This document shows positions 36,412 through 44,610 of a DNA stretch of 64,000 nt, piece by piece. The notes beneath the pieces are model-generated. The model made no database searches. It was not told the origin of the DNA and saw nothing but the letters and a program-made list of their open reading frames with translations. Both the position numbers and the translations under genes were made by a program. The stretch is from Thiobacillus thioparus DSM 505 (lineage in GTDB: Bacteria > Pseudomonadota > Gammaproteobacteria > Burkholderiales > Thiobacillaceae), in contig NZ_KB891333.1 in the NCBI RefSeq assembly GCF_000373385.1, positions 62,001 through 126,000 on the forward strand, in the 5' to 3' direction. Numbering within the stretch: the first letter of the stretch is position 1; each line of letters starts with the position of its first letter.

Positions 36412-37509
36412 GTGAGCATCTTGTTTTCTCCCATCACACTCGGCGGGCAGGTTCTGGACAACCGCGCCGTCATCGCTCCCATGTGCCAGTACTCCGCCGA
36501 CGAGGGTCGGGCGACCGACTGGCACCAGATCCACCTGGGACAGCTGGCCTTGTCCGGTGCCGGCCTGATGTTCATCGAGGCCACGGCGGTCGCGCCGGAG
36601 GGCCGCATCTCGCCCGCCGACCTCGGGCTCTGGTCGGACGAGACGGAGGCGGCGCTGGCACATGTCCTCCAGTCGGTCCGCCGGCATTCCCCGATTCCCA
36701 TCGCCATCCAGTTGGCGCATGCCGGCCGCAAGGCCTCCACCGCGGTGCCATGGGCAGGTGGCCAGTCCATCGCCACGGCCAGCGGCGGCTGGCAAACCGT
36801 CGCACCGTCCGCCCTGCCCTATGCGACAGACGACACGCGCCCGCTCGCGCTCGACGATGCGGGACTCACGCGCATCCGCAACGATTTCGTGGCCGCGGCG
36901 CAGCGCGCGCAACGGCTGGGCTTCAACGTGATCGAACTGCACGCGGCACACGGCTATCTGCTGCACCAGTTCCTGTCGCCCCTGTCGAATACCCGCGACG
37001 ACCGCTACGGCGGCACGCTGGACAATCGCATGCGCTTTCCGCTCGAGGTATTCGACGCCCTCCGTGCCGCCGTGCCGGATGACACGCCGGTGGGCATCCG
37101 GATTTCCGCCACCGACTGGGTGGACGGTGGCTGGGAGATCGAACAGAGCGTGGCGTTCGCACAGGAACTGCAACGCCGCGGCTGCGCGTTCATCGACGTG
37201 TCCAGCGGCGGGCTTTCTCCCTTGCAAAAGATCCCGGTGGGGCCAGGCTACCAGGTCGCCTTCGCCGACAGAATCCGGCGCGAAACCGGACTGCCCACGA
37301 TCGCCGTGGGCCTGATCACCGAGCCCGAGCAGGCGGAAACGATCCTCGCCTCGGGCCAGGCCGACATGGTGGCGCTCGCTCGCGGTATGCTGTATGACCC
37401 GCGCTGGCCCTGGCACGCGGCGGCAAAGCTCGGCGACCAGGTCGATGCGCCAAAGCAGTACTGGCGTTCCCAGCCGCGGGCCTACAAAGACCTGTTCAAG
37501 CCGGGATAA
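36412..37509 (+). CDS. Old-yellow-enzyme family NADH:flavin oxidoreductase (YqjM-like)
   Basis: A 365-residue FMN enzyme. LFSPITLGGQVLDNRAVIAPMCQYSA at the start with the YqjM-type Cys, AIQLAHAGRKAS, the HAAHGYLLHQFLSP catalytic pair, and GLITEPEQAE/ALARGMLYDPRWPWHAA at the C-terminus match thermophilic-like ene-reductases. They reduce activated C=C bonds with NADPH. A GTG at 36412 preceded by AAAGGAA is chosen as start. Confidence 0.88.
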   Translation: MSILFSPITLGGQVLDNRAVIAPMCQYSADEGRATDWHQIHLGQLALSGAGLMFIEATAVAPEGRISPADLGLWSDETEAALAHVLQSVRRHSPIPIAIQLAHAGRKASTAVPWAGGQSIATASGGWQTVAPSALPYATDDTRPLALDDAGLTRIRNDFVAAAQRAQRLGFNVIELHAAHGYLLHQFLSPLSNTRDDRYGGTLDNRMRFPLEVFDALRAAVPDDTPVGIRISATDWVDGGWEIEQSVAFAQELQRRGCAFIDVSSGGLSPLQKIPVGPGYQVAFADRIRRETGLPTIAVGLITEPEQAETILASGQADMVALARGMLYDPRWPWHAAAKLGDQVDAPKQYWRSQPRAYKDLFKPG

Positions 37510-37541
37510 ACAGCCTGCCGGACTGGCGGCGGAGACAGCAC

Positions 37542-38219
37542 ATGAGCGAACGCGACTTGCAAGGAATCGAATTGCTGCCCGCCGCACTTCCGGTCCGGCA
37601 GCTTTTCATCTTGCTGCATGGCGGGGGCGGGACGCCCGCGGACATGCTGCCGCTGGCCGACACGCTCAGTGCCGTCTTTCCCCAGGCCGCGTTCCTACTG
37701 CCCGAGGGGCTCTCCGAATTCGACGGACACGACAGCGGCAGGCAGTGGTTCTCCCTCGACGGCCTGAGCGACGACAACCGGGCTGCCCGCGTGGCCGCGG
37801 CCATGCCGGCGCTGCACGCACTGATTCGACAGGCCCAGGATCGTCTCAAGGTGATGCAGCCGGACACGGCGCTGGTCGGCTTCTCCCAGGGCGCGATCAT
37901 GGCACTGGAATACGGCATTGCGCATGACGGCGGCGTCGGCCGGGTCCTGGCGTTTTCCGGCCGCTTTACGACGCTGCCCGACCGGGCGCCCGAGTTCACG
38001 ACCTTGCACGTGCTGCACGGAAAAGACGACCCGATCATCCCGGTCGAGCATGCCTATGCCGCCTATGAACGGCTCATGCAGTGCCAGGGAGACGCCACGC
38101 TGGACGTGGCCTCGCCGGTCGGGCACGAACTCCATGCCGCGCTTGTCGACCGCGCCGTCCATCGCCTGCAGACGTGCATTCCGCTGCGCACCTGGAAAAA
38201 CGCGCTCAACGGTGCCTGA
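37542..38219 (+). CDS. Carboxylesterase/phospholipase-type alpha/beta hydrolase
   Basis: A 225-residue alpha/beta hydrolase of the COG0400 group: oxyanion-hole LLHGGGGTPAD near residue 24, nucleophile elbow VGFSQGAIMA with Ser about 108, acid in LHGKDDPIIP and histidine in VGHELHAA. It hydrolyses short esters. It sits 32 bp after the ene-reductase gene and 12 bp before the MFS gene. Confidence 0.85.
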   Translation: MSERDLQGIELLPAALPVRQLFILLHGGGGTPADMLPLADTLSAVFPQAAFLLPEGLSEFDGHDSGRQWFSLDGLSDDNRAARVAAAMPALHALIRQAQDRLKVMQPDTALVGFSQGAIMALEYGIAHDGGVGRVLAFSGRFTTLPDRAPEFTTLHVLHGKDDPIIPVEHAYAAYERLMQCQGDATLDVASPVGHELHAALVDRAVHRLQTCIPLRTWKNALNGA

Positions 38220-38231
38220 CGCGGACGCATC

Positions 38232-39854
38232 GTGACAGCCGAGACGCTCAAGCCCACCTCACCCTGGATCCCCCTGCACAACCGCGTGTTCCGGACGTTA
38301 TGGATTGCTTCGGTCGCGTCGAACATCGGTTCCTGGATGCACGAGGTCGGCGCCGGCTGGCTGATGACCTCGCTCGCGCCCAACCCCCTGATGGTGGCGC
38401 TGGTACAGGCCGCCACCACAGCACCGGTCTTCCTGCTGGCGCTGCCGGCCGGGGCGCTGGCCGACATCGTCGACCGGCGGCGCTACCTCATCACCTCCCA
38501 GGTGTGGATGCTGGCCATGGCGGCTACGCTGGGCGTCCTCACGCTCGCGGGCCTGACCACCGCACCGCTCCTGTTGCTGTTCACCTTCGCACTCGGCATC
38601 GGCAACGCCATGATGATGCCGGCCTGGGGCGCGATCACGCCGGAACTCGTGCCACGCGCCCAACTCCAGGCAGCGATCGGCCTGAATTCCATGGGGCTGA
38701 ACGTCGCCCGAGCCGTCGGCCCCGCCCTGGCCGGTGTGATCGTGGCCGCCGCCGGGCCGGGCGCGGTCTTCGTGCTGAACGCCGTGTCGTTTCTTGCCGT
38801 CATTGCCGCCTTGAAGCATTGGCAGCGCCCGCCCACGGCAAACGGGTTGCCCGCCGAACGCCTTGTCGGTGCGGTGCGTGCCGGCCTGCGCTATGCGCGC
38901 CATTCGCCCGAGTTGCGCGCAGTGCTCACCCGCGGCGTCGCCTTCTTCGTGTTCGCCAGCGCCTCCTGGGCCCTGCTGCCGCTCATCGTCAGACAGGAAC
39001 TGCACAGCGGCCCCGGGACGTACGGACTCTTCCTGGCTTGTCTGGGCCTGGGCGCAGTGGCCGGCGCCTTGCTGCTGCCCCATGCGCACGCCCGCCTCGC
39101 GCGCGACCGGATCGTGGCTGGCGCGACCGGGCTGTACGCCCTGGCCATGCTGGCGCTCGCCCACAGCGGGAACGTGTATGCGGCCGGGACGGCCATGCTG
39201 CTGATCGGGGTTGCCTGGATCAGCGTGGTTTCGTCGCTGATGACCGCCGCGCAGATGGCCCTGCCCGGGTGGGTGCGCGCGCGTGGCCTGGCCTTGTTCT
39301 GGGTCGTTTACATGGGCGGGATGGCGGCCGGAAGCGCATTGTGGGGCCAGGTCGCCTCCTGGACGGGCATCCCGCTCGCGCTGAGTGCCGCCGCCGTCGG
39401 CGCACTGATCGGGATTGCCCTCACCCGCTCGTACCGGGTCGGACAGCATGATGTCGCCGATCTTTCGCCCTCGCTGTTCTGGCCCACGCCAATGATGGCC
39501 GGCGAACTCGAAGCCGACCGCGGGCCGGTCATGGTCACGGTGGAATACCGGATCGATCCGGCCCAGACCGAGGCGTTCACCCGAACCATGCAGCAGATCA
39601 GCCGGATCCGTCGGCGCGATGGCGCCTTCATGTGGGAGCTGTTCTGCGACATCGAACATCCCGAGCGCATGATGGAATGCTTCATGGTCGAATCCTGGCA
39701 CGAGCATTTGCGCCAGCACGAACGGGTCACGGTTGCGGATCGGGACGTCCTGGAACAAACACGGGCATTTCATCGCGGCAGCGAGCCGCCCAAAGTCACG
39801 CATCTGGTCGCCGGCAAGAGCCGGCCGGCCATGACGTCGCGCTTTCCCTTTTGA
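38232..39854 (+). CDS. MFS exporter fused to a C-terminal ABM-like monooxygenase-fold domain
   Basis: A 540-residue fusion. Residues ~15-405 are an MFS_3/EntS-like transporter (12 predicted membrane segments; signature ALPAGALADIVDRRRYLI near 75). Residues ~430-520 form an antibiotic-biosynthesis-monooxygenase-like ferredoxin fold (VMVTVEYRIDPAQTEAFTRTMQQISRIRRRDGA cut across, ECFMVESWHEHLRQHERV). This MFS-ABM layout occurs in several proteobacteria; its substrate is unknown. GTG start at 38232. Confidence 0.83.
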   Translation: MTAETLKPTSPWIPLHNRVFRTLWIASVASNIGSWMHEVGAGWLMTSLAPNPLMVALVQAATTAPVFLLALPAGALADIVDRRRYLITSQVWMLAMAATLGVLTLAGLTTAPLLLLFTFALGIGNAMMMPAWGAITPELVPRAQLQAAIGLNSMGLNVARAVGPALAGVIVAAAGPGAVFVLNAVSFLAVIAALKHWQRPPTANGLPAERLVGAVRAGLRYARHSPELRAVLTRGVAFFVFASASWALLPLIVRQELHSGPGTYGLFLACLGLGAVAGALLLPHAHARLARDRIVAGATGLYALAMLALAHSGNVYAAGTAMLLIGVAWISVVSSLMTAAQMALPGWVRARGLALFWVVYMGGMAAGSALWGQVASWTGIPLALSAAAVGALIGIALTRSYRVGQHDVADLSPSLFWPTPMMAGELEADRGPVMVTVEYRIDPAQTEAFTRTMQQISRIRRRDGAFMWELFCDIEHPERMMECFMVESWHEHLRQHERVTVADRDVLEQTRAFHRGSEPPKVTHLVAGKSRPAMTSRFPF

Positions 39855-39970
39855 GATTTCGGGTCCGGACAACGGTGCCTCGAACACGCTCGGCCAGCCC
39901 GCTGCGGCGGATGCGACCTGACCTCTTTGGGCTTGCGAAGCGGCCTGCAGGAAGTAGGCTTGCGTATATT

Positions 39971-39993
39971 AACGAGAACGATTATCGTTATAC
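39971..39993 (+). promoter_or_regulatory. Fur box upstream of the cupredoxin-FTR1 operon
   Basis: The reverse strand of 39974-39992 reads TATAACGATAATCGTTCTC, matching about 15 of 19 positions of the GATAATGATAATCATTATC Fur consensus. It sits 30-45 bp before the cupredoxin start, overlapping the expected promoter, so iron repression is likely. Confidence 0.7.
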
Positions 39994-40018
39994 ATATGTG
40001 AATTATTTGTAAGCACCC

Positions 40019-40336
40019 ATGAAAGCCCTTGTCCTTGCCTGTTTGATGTTCCCCCTTGCCGCCCTTGCCGCCGATCTGGAAGCCGCGCTGACGATCAAGG
40101 ACCATCGATTCACGCCCAGCGAACTGAAGGTGCCCGCAGGCAAGAAGGTCAAGCTGCTGGTCAGCAATCTGGACAGCACGCCGGAAGAATTCGAGAGCCA
40201 TGAGCTCAACCGCGAAAAACTGGTGGCCGGCAATGGCAAGGCCACGATCTATGTCGGCCCGCTCGCACCCGGCAAATATCCCTTCTACGGCGAATTCCAC
40301 GACAAGACCGCGCGCGGCGTGATCGTGGCGGAGTAA
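40019..40336 (+). CDS. Periplasmic cupredoxin-like protein of an FTR1 iron-uptake system
   Basis: A 105-residue secreted protein: signal peptide to about LAALAA, then a cupredoxin fold (DHRFTPSELKVPAGKKVKLLVSN, LAPGKYPFYGEFHDKTARG). The usual Cys ligand of type 1 copper sites is absent, so it may hold Cu/Fe through Glu, His and Met, or only act structurally. It ends 3 bp before the FTR1 permease gene and is under a Fur box, giving it a role in ferrous iron oxidation or delivery. Confidence 0.82.
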   Translation: MKALVLACLMFPLAALAADLEAALTIKDHRFTPSELKVPAGKKVKLLVSNLDSTPEEFESHELNREKLVAGNGKATIYVGPLAPGKYPFYGEFHDKTARGVIVAE

Positions 40337-40339
40337 AGC

Positions 40340-41158
40340 ATGTTCGGATCGGCCATCATCGTTTTCAGGGAAAGCCTCGAGGCTGCCCTGCTCATCGGTA
40401 TCATCGCCGCCGCCACGCGCGGGTTGACCGGCCGCAACCTCTGGCTCGCCATCGGCATCGGCGCCGGCCTGGGCGGTGCCCTGGTCGTAGCCGGATTGAC
40501 CGAGACCATCGCCGAGATGGCCGAAGGCGCCGGACAGGAACTGTTCAATGCCGCCATCCTGGGCATCGCGGTGCTGATGCTGGGCTGGCACAACATCTGG
40601 ATGGCCACCCACGGGCGTGAAATGGCTGCTCAGGCCAAATCGATGGGAAACGCGGTCAAATCCGGGCAGCGGGAGATGTCGGCGCTGGCCATCCTGATCG
40701 CCCTGGCCGTCCTGCGCGAAGGTTCGGAGACCGCCTTGTTCCTGTACGGACTGGCCGCGGGCGATGGCTCGAGCCGGGTTTCCATGCTGAGCGGCGGCCT
40801 GCTGGGCCTGGCGGCCGGCATCGGCGCGGGATGGGTGCTGTATTCGGGGCTCGCCCGGATCCCCCTGCGCCATTTCTTCACCGTCACCAGCGCCCTGATT
40901 CTTTTTCTCGCAGCCGGCATGGCCGGGCAGATGGCGCGCCTGCTGATCCAGGGCGATCTTATTCGCCCGCTCGCCAGCCCGCTCTGGGATTCATCATCCC
41001 TGCTGCCCATGGACTCGCTCCTGGGCAACCTGCTGCACATCTTCGCCGGCTACGAGGCCCGCCCCAGCGGCATGCAGGTGTTGTTCTACACGCTGACCTT
41101 CCTCGTCATCCTGTTCGGGATGCGCTGGAGTCGCCCCCGCATCCCCCAGGCAACCTGA
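40340..41158 (+). CDS. FTR1-family high-affinity iron permease
   Basis: A 272-residue, seven-segment membrane protein with two REXXE-type iron motifs, FRESLEAAL near residue 9 and LREGSETALF near residue 127. These motifs are the FTR1/EfeU hallmark. It imports ferric or oxidised ferrous iron across the inner membrane. It is coupled to the cupredoxin gene upstream and followed 11 bp later by an outer-membrane-type protein. Confidence 0.9.
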   Translation: MFGSAIIVFRESLEAALLIGIIAAATRGLTGRNLWLAIGIGAGLGGALVVAGLTETIAEMAEGAGQELFNAAILGIAVLMLGWHNIWMATHGREMAAQAKSMGNAVKSGQREMSALAILIALAVLREGSETALFLYGLAAGDGSSRVSMLSGGLLGLAAGIGAGWVLYSGLARIPLRHFFTVTSALILFLAAGMAGQMARLLIQGDLIRPLASPLWDSSSLLPMDSLLGNLLHIFAGYEARPSGMQVLFYTLTFLVILFGMRWSRPRIPQAT

Positions 41159-41169
41159 AAGGAAACACC

Positions 41170-41898
41170 ATGAAACGCAACGCAGTGTTGATTGCTGCAA
41201 TGGGCATGCTGTATCTGCAATCCGCCCTCGCCGGTCCCACCGACTACGTCTATACGCCCACCGTGGAGAAAGGCGAGAAGGAGATCGACTTCAAATTCGG
41301 CACCGTCGACAGCGCGCCGCGGCAATCCATGGCCTCGCTGGGGCTGGGCTATGGTGCCAACGACTGGTGGTTCACCGAAATCTATCTGAAGTATGCAAAG
41401 ACAGGCGGCGACGGCGTCAAGTACGATGCCGTCGAGTGGGAGAACAAGTTCCAACTCACCGAAACGGGGAAATATCCGGTGGACGTCGGCTTCATCACCG
41501 AGATCGAAGTTCCGAGCGACCACGACGAAGGCGTTGAACTGAAAGTCGGCCCGCTCTTCCAGACCGAATTCGGCAAGCTGCAGTTCAATGGCAACATCCT
41601 CTTCGAGAAGCGCTTCAATGCCGCCGTATCCAGCCCGACCGAAGCCGGGTATCAATGGCAGGTGAAATACCGCTGGCAGCCCGCCTTCGAGTACGGCCTC
41701 CAGGGCTTTGGCGGCACCGGCCCCTGGAACGACTGGGAGGCATCCCGGGACCAGTCGCATAAAATAGGCCCGGCCGTCTTCGGCAAGCTGGCTACCGCCC
41801 ACCATCATGTCATCAAGTACAACGCCGCCTGGCTGTTCGGCGTGTCGGACGCCACGCCCGACAATACGTTCAGGCTGCAGACCGAATACGAGTTCTGA
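41170..41898 (+). CDS. Outer-membrane beta-barrel-like protein of the FTR1 operon
   Basis: A 242-residue secreted protein (signal MKRNAVLIAAMGMLYLQSALA). Alternating aromatic strands, DFKFGTV, WWFTEIYLKYA, and a C-terminal FRLQTEYEF ending in Phe suggest an outer-membrane barrel. I do not recognise a named family. Its place after FTR1 suggests a porin-like or structural part of the iron system. It is convergent with the thiocyanate island, 17 bp away. Confidence 0.7.
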   Translation: MKRNAVLIAAMGMLYLQSALAGPTDYVYTPTVEKGEKEIDFKFGTVDSAPRQSMASLGLGYGANDWWFTEIYLKYAKTGGDGVKYDAVEWENKFQLTETGKYPVDVGFITEIEVPSDHDEGVELKVGPLFQTEFGKLQFNGNILFEKRFNAAVSSPTEAGYQWQVKYRWQPAFEYGLQGFGGTGPWNDWEASRDQSHKIGPAVFGKLATAHHHVIKYNAAWLFGVSDATPDNTFRLQTEYEF

Positions 41899-41915
41899 CG
41901 GGACCTGAACTCCCG

Positions 41916-42872
41916 TCAGAAACGCATCGTCAAACCGGCGGTGGCGGCCCAATCGGTCGTCAGCTGGACGCCGCGTACGTTCTGGTAAAGCGGCAACTGA
42001 ATCAGACCAAACGCCTGCATGTTCCTGCCGATGGGCAGCGCCAAGCCAGGCGAGAAGAAAACGAACCGCCCGCCGCTATCGGCCGGCTCGGCGTCCGCAC
42101 CTCGGTCATGGCCGCGCCAGAGCAGGTTGATTTGCGCCAGTGCCTGTACCGGCCCCAGCGGATAGCGGATTCCGGCATCCAGTCCCAGCTGATCGCCCGG
42201 ACGATAATTCTGGCGCTCAAGCACCGCATGCTGCCAACGCAACTGTGCGTGCCAGTCGGTCTGCGCAAAACGACCCGACACGAATCCGCCGGCGATGAGA
42301 TCAGTAGAGCCTGATCCCGGCTGTAGGGAACGCTCTGCTACATCGCCATCGTTGTTGCGCACATCGATGCTGCCGGTAGGCAGCTTGATTCCGCCTAGCA
42401 GGCCAAAAGTCCCCTGTGACGGCACGCTCGTATCCAGACGTATGTGTGTCAGCATCCGGATATCGCCGAGGCGCGTGAAATCCCAGCTTTCAGGAATAGG
42501 GACGCCATGGTGATTATGGATATGCAGATGGTCGCGCGACACCACCGGGATTTGAACCGACAGGTTCCAGTCTGGTGTGAGTGCATGACTCAAGCCCACC
42601 ACCCAGTTGCGGTTATAGGTTTCCACCTCCTGATGGTGACCGCCCCCCAAGACCTTATCCGTCCCTGAACGCGGTTGGTTCTGGTGGATGTATTCCATGC
42701 GCAGATCCAGGCGAGTGGCGTCATTCTCCCAGGGGGCTTGCGTATCCCAGTCGGTATTGACGGTACAGAACGCTGAACCGCAACTAGCGAATGCCAAGCC
42801 GTGAATACCCCATAGCGCGCACATCGCACTATATTTCAACCGCCGGCTTCTTCCTGAAAAGCGCATTTTCAT
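41916..42872 (-). CDS. His-rich outer-membrane barrel protein, last gene of the thiocyanate dehydrogenase operon
   Basis: A 318-residue protein resembling the transporter/Phenol_MetA_deg barrel group: a signal peptide (ends near GLAFAS), a CGSAFC pair, strand-rich sequence such as WVVGLSHALTPDWNLSVQIPVV, and the C-terminal signature AATAGLTMRF ending in Phe. A histidine-dense loop DHLHIHNHHG near residue 108 could bind metal. ATG at 42872 is preceded by GGAG. It is 76 bp downstream of soxK in the same direction. A role in copper or thiocyanate passage through the outer membrane is inference. Confidence 0.7.
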   Translation of the reverse strand: MKMRFSGRSRRLKYSAMCALWGIHGLAFASCGSAFCTVNTDWDTQAPWENDATRLDLRMEYIHQNQPRSGTDKVLGGGHHQEVETYNRNWVVGLSHALTPDWNLSVQIPVVSRDHLHIHNHHGVPIPESWDFTRLGDIRMLTHIRLDTSVPSQGTFGLLGGIKLPTGSIDVRNNDGDVAERSLQPGSGSTDLIAGGFVSGRFAQTDWHAQLRWQHAVLERQNYRPGDQLGLDAGIRYPLGPVQALAQINLLWRGHDRGADAEPADSGGRFVFFSPGLALPIGRNMQAFGLIQLPLYQNVRGVQLTTDWAATAGLTMRF

Positions 42873-42948
42873 CCCTTGCTCCAACATGCACACATCGGGC
42901 AACTTCTGGCTGCATGCGTGATAAAAAGCAGACCGCCACACAGACAGG

Positions 42949-43278
42949 CTAATGCTGGCTGGTAAGCGGGCCATCGACTTGCGCCATGCCGAGAGACGCC
43001 TGCTCGGTGGCAACGGCGGCGTACTTCATCACCGCTGCATTATCTTGTTGCTTGGCGGCTTCCTGGGCTTGGGCAAGCGCACTGGCCGCGGTGGTCCACA
43101 ATGCTTTCTTGGCTATTGCCAGCGCCACGCCAGACTCCGCTCTCGCCAAGGCCTCAGTGGCCTCAGCCGACAAGATCGGCTTGCTGCTGCTTTCGGCAGC
43201 GCGCGCGCCATGTCCCGCCACCCCCATCACAAGTCCACTCCATACGAGCAAACGGATCGCAATACGACATGAATTCAT
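42949..43278 (-). CDS. soxK: SoxK-like SoxAX-binding protein
   Basis: A 109-residue secreted helical protein: signal ending near GARAAE, then Ala-rich helices (EATEALARAESGVALAIAKKALWTTAASALAQAQEAAKQ). Size, secretion, helical Ala content and position directly after soxA fit SoxK/SAXB, the third subunit of SoxXAK complexes. Identification relies mainly on context. AGGAGG precedes the ATG. Confidence 0.65.
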   Translation of the reverse strand: MNSCRIAIRLLVWSGLVMGVAGHGARAAESSSKPILSAEATEALARAESGVALAIAKKALWTTAASALAQAQEAAKQQDNAAVMKYAAVATEQASLGMAQVDGPLTSQH

Positions 43279-43304
43279 TTTTCCTCCTGGCCGCCCCCGG
43301 CTCG

Positions 43305-44141
43305 CTATTTTCTGAAAACTGATGATTTGAGCGGCAGGCCATTGCTGAGATACGAGTGGAAGTACTCCAGGTTGTTGTACTCCTCCCCGCCAATTTCCAT
43401 GGGTACCGCACGCACCAGTTGATTACATGCCGAGTAGCGTCGCTGCAGCGTAAACAAAGCGTAATCGCCCCCACGGAAGGCCGGCCAGTGCGTAGCCTGG
43501 CCCGGCAACATCGAGAGATACTCGGTACGCAGGATTTCGCCGACGTGGTCTACATGGCAGCTTGCGCAGGAAAAATTGAGCTGTCCGCGACGCTGATAGA
43601 AGAAGCGGCGGCCGGACTCGAAGGCTGCCAGGGCGCCGCTGCCCTTCACCTTGATGTTCATGAGCATGCCATCCGACAAGGTCCTGGCGTAAGCGGTAAG
43701 CAGGCCCATGGTATTCATGTCAGCTTGCTTGTAGGGCGCTTCGCCATTATTTGCTCGGCACTGGTTGAGCGCCATTTCGAAGGTGACCACTTTTTTCATG
43801 GCCTCATCGTAGTAAGGGTAATTGCCGGCTACGTTCCTGCCACCTCCGGGAAAGCAATCGGCATAACGCTTGCCGTTGTTGAACGGGGTCTCCCACAACT
43901 GGCGCCCCTTGTCGATCTCGGACTCGAACGGCGGGAACGCCATCATGTTTTCATATTGCGCCTTGGCATCCGGGCTGAAGGCCAGCGCACCATACACATA
44001 GTCTTCGAACTTGATATCGGGGTATTTTTGCTGCACCGCCTGTACGCGGTTCAATCGCTCCTGTTCCGGAGAGAGGGACAGCGCATCGGCACTGAAAGCC
44101 AGCATGCCCAGGCAAGTCAGCATCCATGTTGTTTGTTTCAT
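43305..44141 (-). CDS. soxA: L-cysteine S-thiosulfotransferase subunit SoxA, monoheme type
   Basis: A 278-residue secreted SoxA. One heme site CASCH (Cys192-His196) is present. The N-terminal heme of diheme SoxA is missing, replaced by Cys96 (ADCFPGGGRN) and Cys128 (LNQCRANN), which fit the disulfide of monoheme SoxA. Cys239 in RRYSACNQLVRA aligns with the catalytic cysteine that becomes persulfidated and ligates heme. With SoxX and SoxK it fits a SoxXAK trimer that conjugates thiosulfate to SoxY. No soxYZ, soxB or soxCD is in the window, so here it may serve sulfur released by thiocyanate dehydrogenase. Confidence 0.88.
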   Translation of the reverse strand: MKQTTWMLTCLGMLAFSADALSLSPEQERLNRVQAVQQKYPDIKFEDYVYGALAFSPDAKAQYENMMAFPPFESEIDKGRQLWETPFNNGKRYADCFPGGGRNVAGNYPYYDEAMKKVVTFEMALNQCRANNGEAPYKQADMNTMGLLTAYARTLSDGMLMNIKVKGSGALAAFESGRRFFYQRRGQLNFSCASCHVDHVGEILRTEYLSMLPGQATHWPAFRGGDYALFTLQRRYSACNQLVRAVPMEIGGEEYNNLEYFHSYLSNGLPLKSSVFRK

Positions 44142-44180
44142 GTTTCTTTTCTCTTTCTAAATCACATGACAGCCGGGCAT

Positions 44181-44588
44181 TCACAGCCCGTAGACGTAAT
44201 CCACGACTTTGTTGATCTCCGTGTCGGTCAGAATCCCGTTCTTGCCGAATGGCGGCATCGCCGTGTCGGGATTGGCTCGCGTAGCATCCCAGATCTGTCC
44301 ATACAGCTTTCTTCGATCGGGGAAACGCGCCGCCATGCCGATCAGCGGCGGAGCGATGTTGGTGTTGGTCACCGTTTTGGGCTCACCGGGCATGGCATGG
44401 CATGCCAGACAATTTCCCTTGCGGTTATCGAAGGCCAGTTCCTGTCCGGTCGGTTCCGGCTTGGGCGCTTCCGCTGCCCGTGCCGAGGAAATGAATGTGG
44501 CAGCGAGCAGAAGACCCAAGCTGACTGCGGTGACGATTGCAAGTGGTTTCCCCATCTGTCTTACCCTGTCGGTTTTAATTAACGCCAT
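44181..44588 (-). CDS. soxX: Sulfur-oxidation monoheme cytochrome SoxX
   Basis: A 135-residue secreted cytochrome. With this start the heme motif CLACH is at residues 60-64, inside the SoxX signature FDNRKGNCLACHAMPG. PPLIGMAARFPDRRKLYGQIWDA and the Met111 ligand in AMPPFGKNGILTDTEINKVV follow. An alternative ATG at 44555 gives a more compact signal peptide (MGKPLAIVTAVS). It is 39 bp before soxA and 22 bp after the pentapeptide gene. It receives electrons from SoxA. Confidence 0.9.
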   Translation of the reverse strand: MALIKTDRVRQMGKPLAIVTAVSLGLLLAATFISSARAAEAPKPEPTGQELAFDNRKGNCLACHAMPGEPKTVTNTNIAPPLIGMAARFPDRRKLYGQIWDATRANPDTAMPPFGKNGILTDTEINKVVDYVYGL

Positions 44589-44610
44589 AAAATTACAAAC
44601 ACCTTTGTTC

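Noticed and set aside
43305-44141. Cytochrome c peroxidase or generic cytochrome instead of SoxA
   Set aside because: A single heme plus the RRYSACNQLVRA catalytic-Cys motif and adjacent SoxX identify SoxA.
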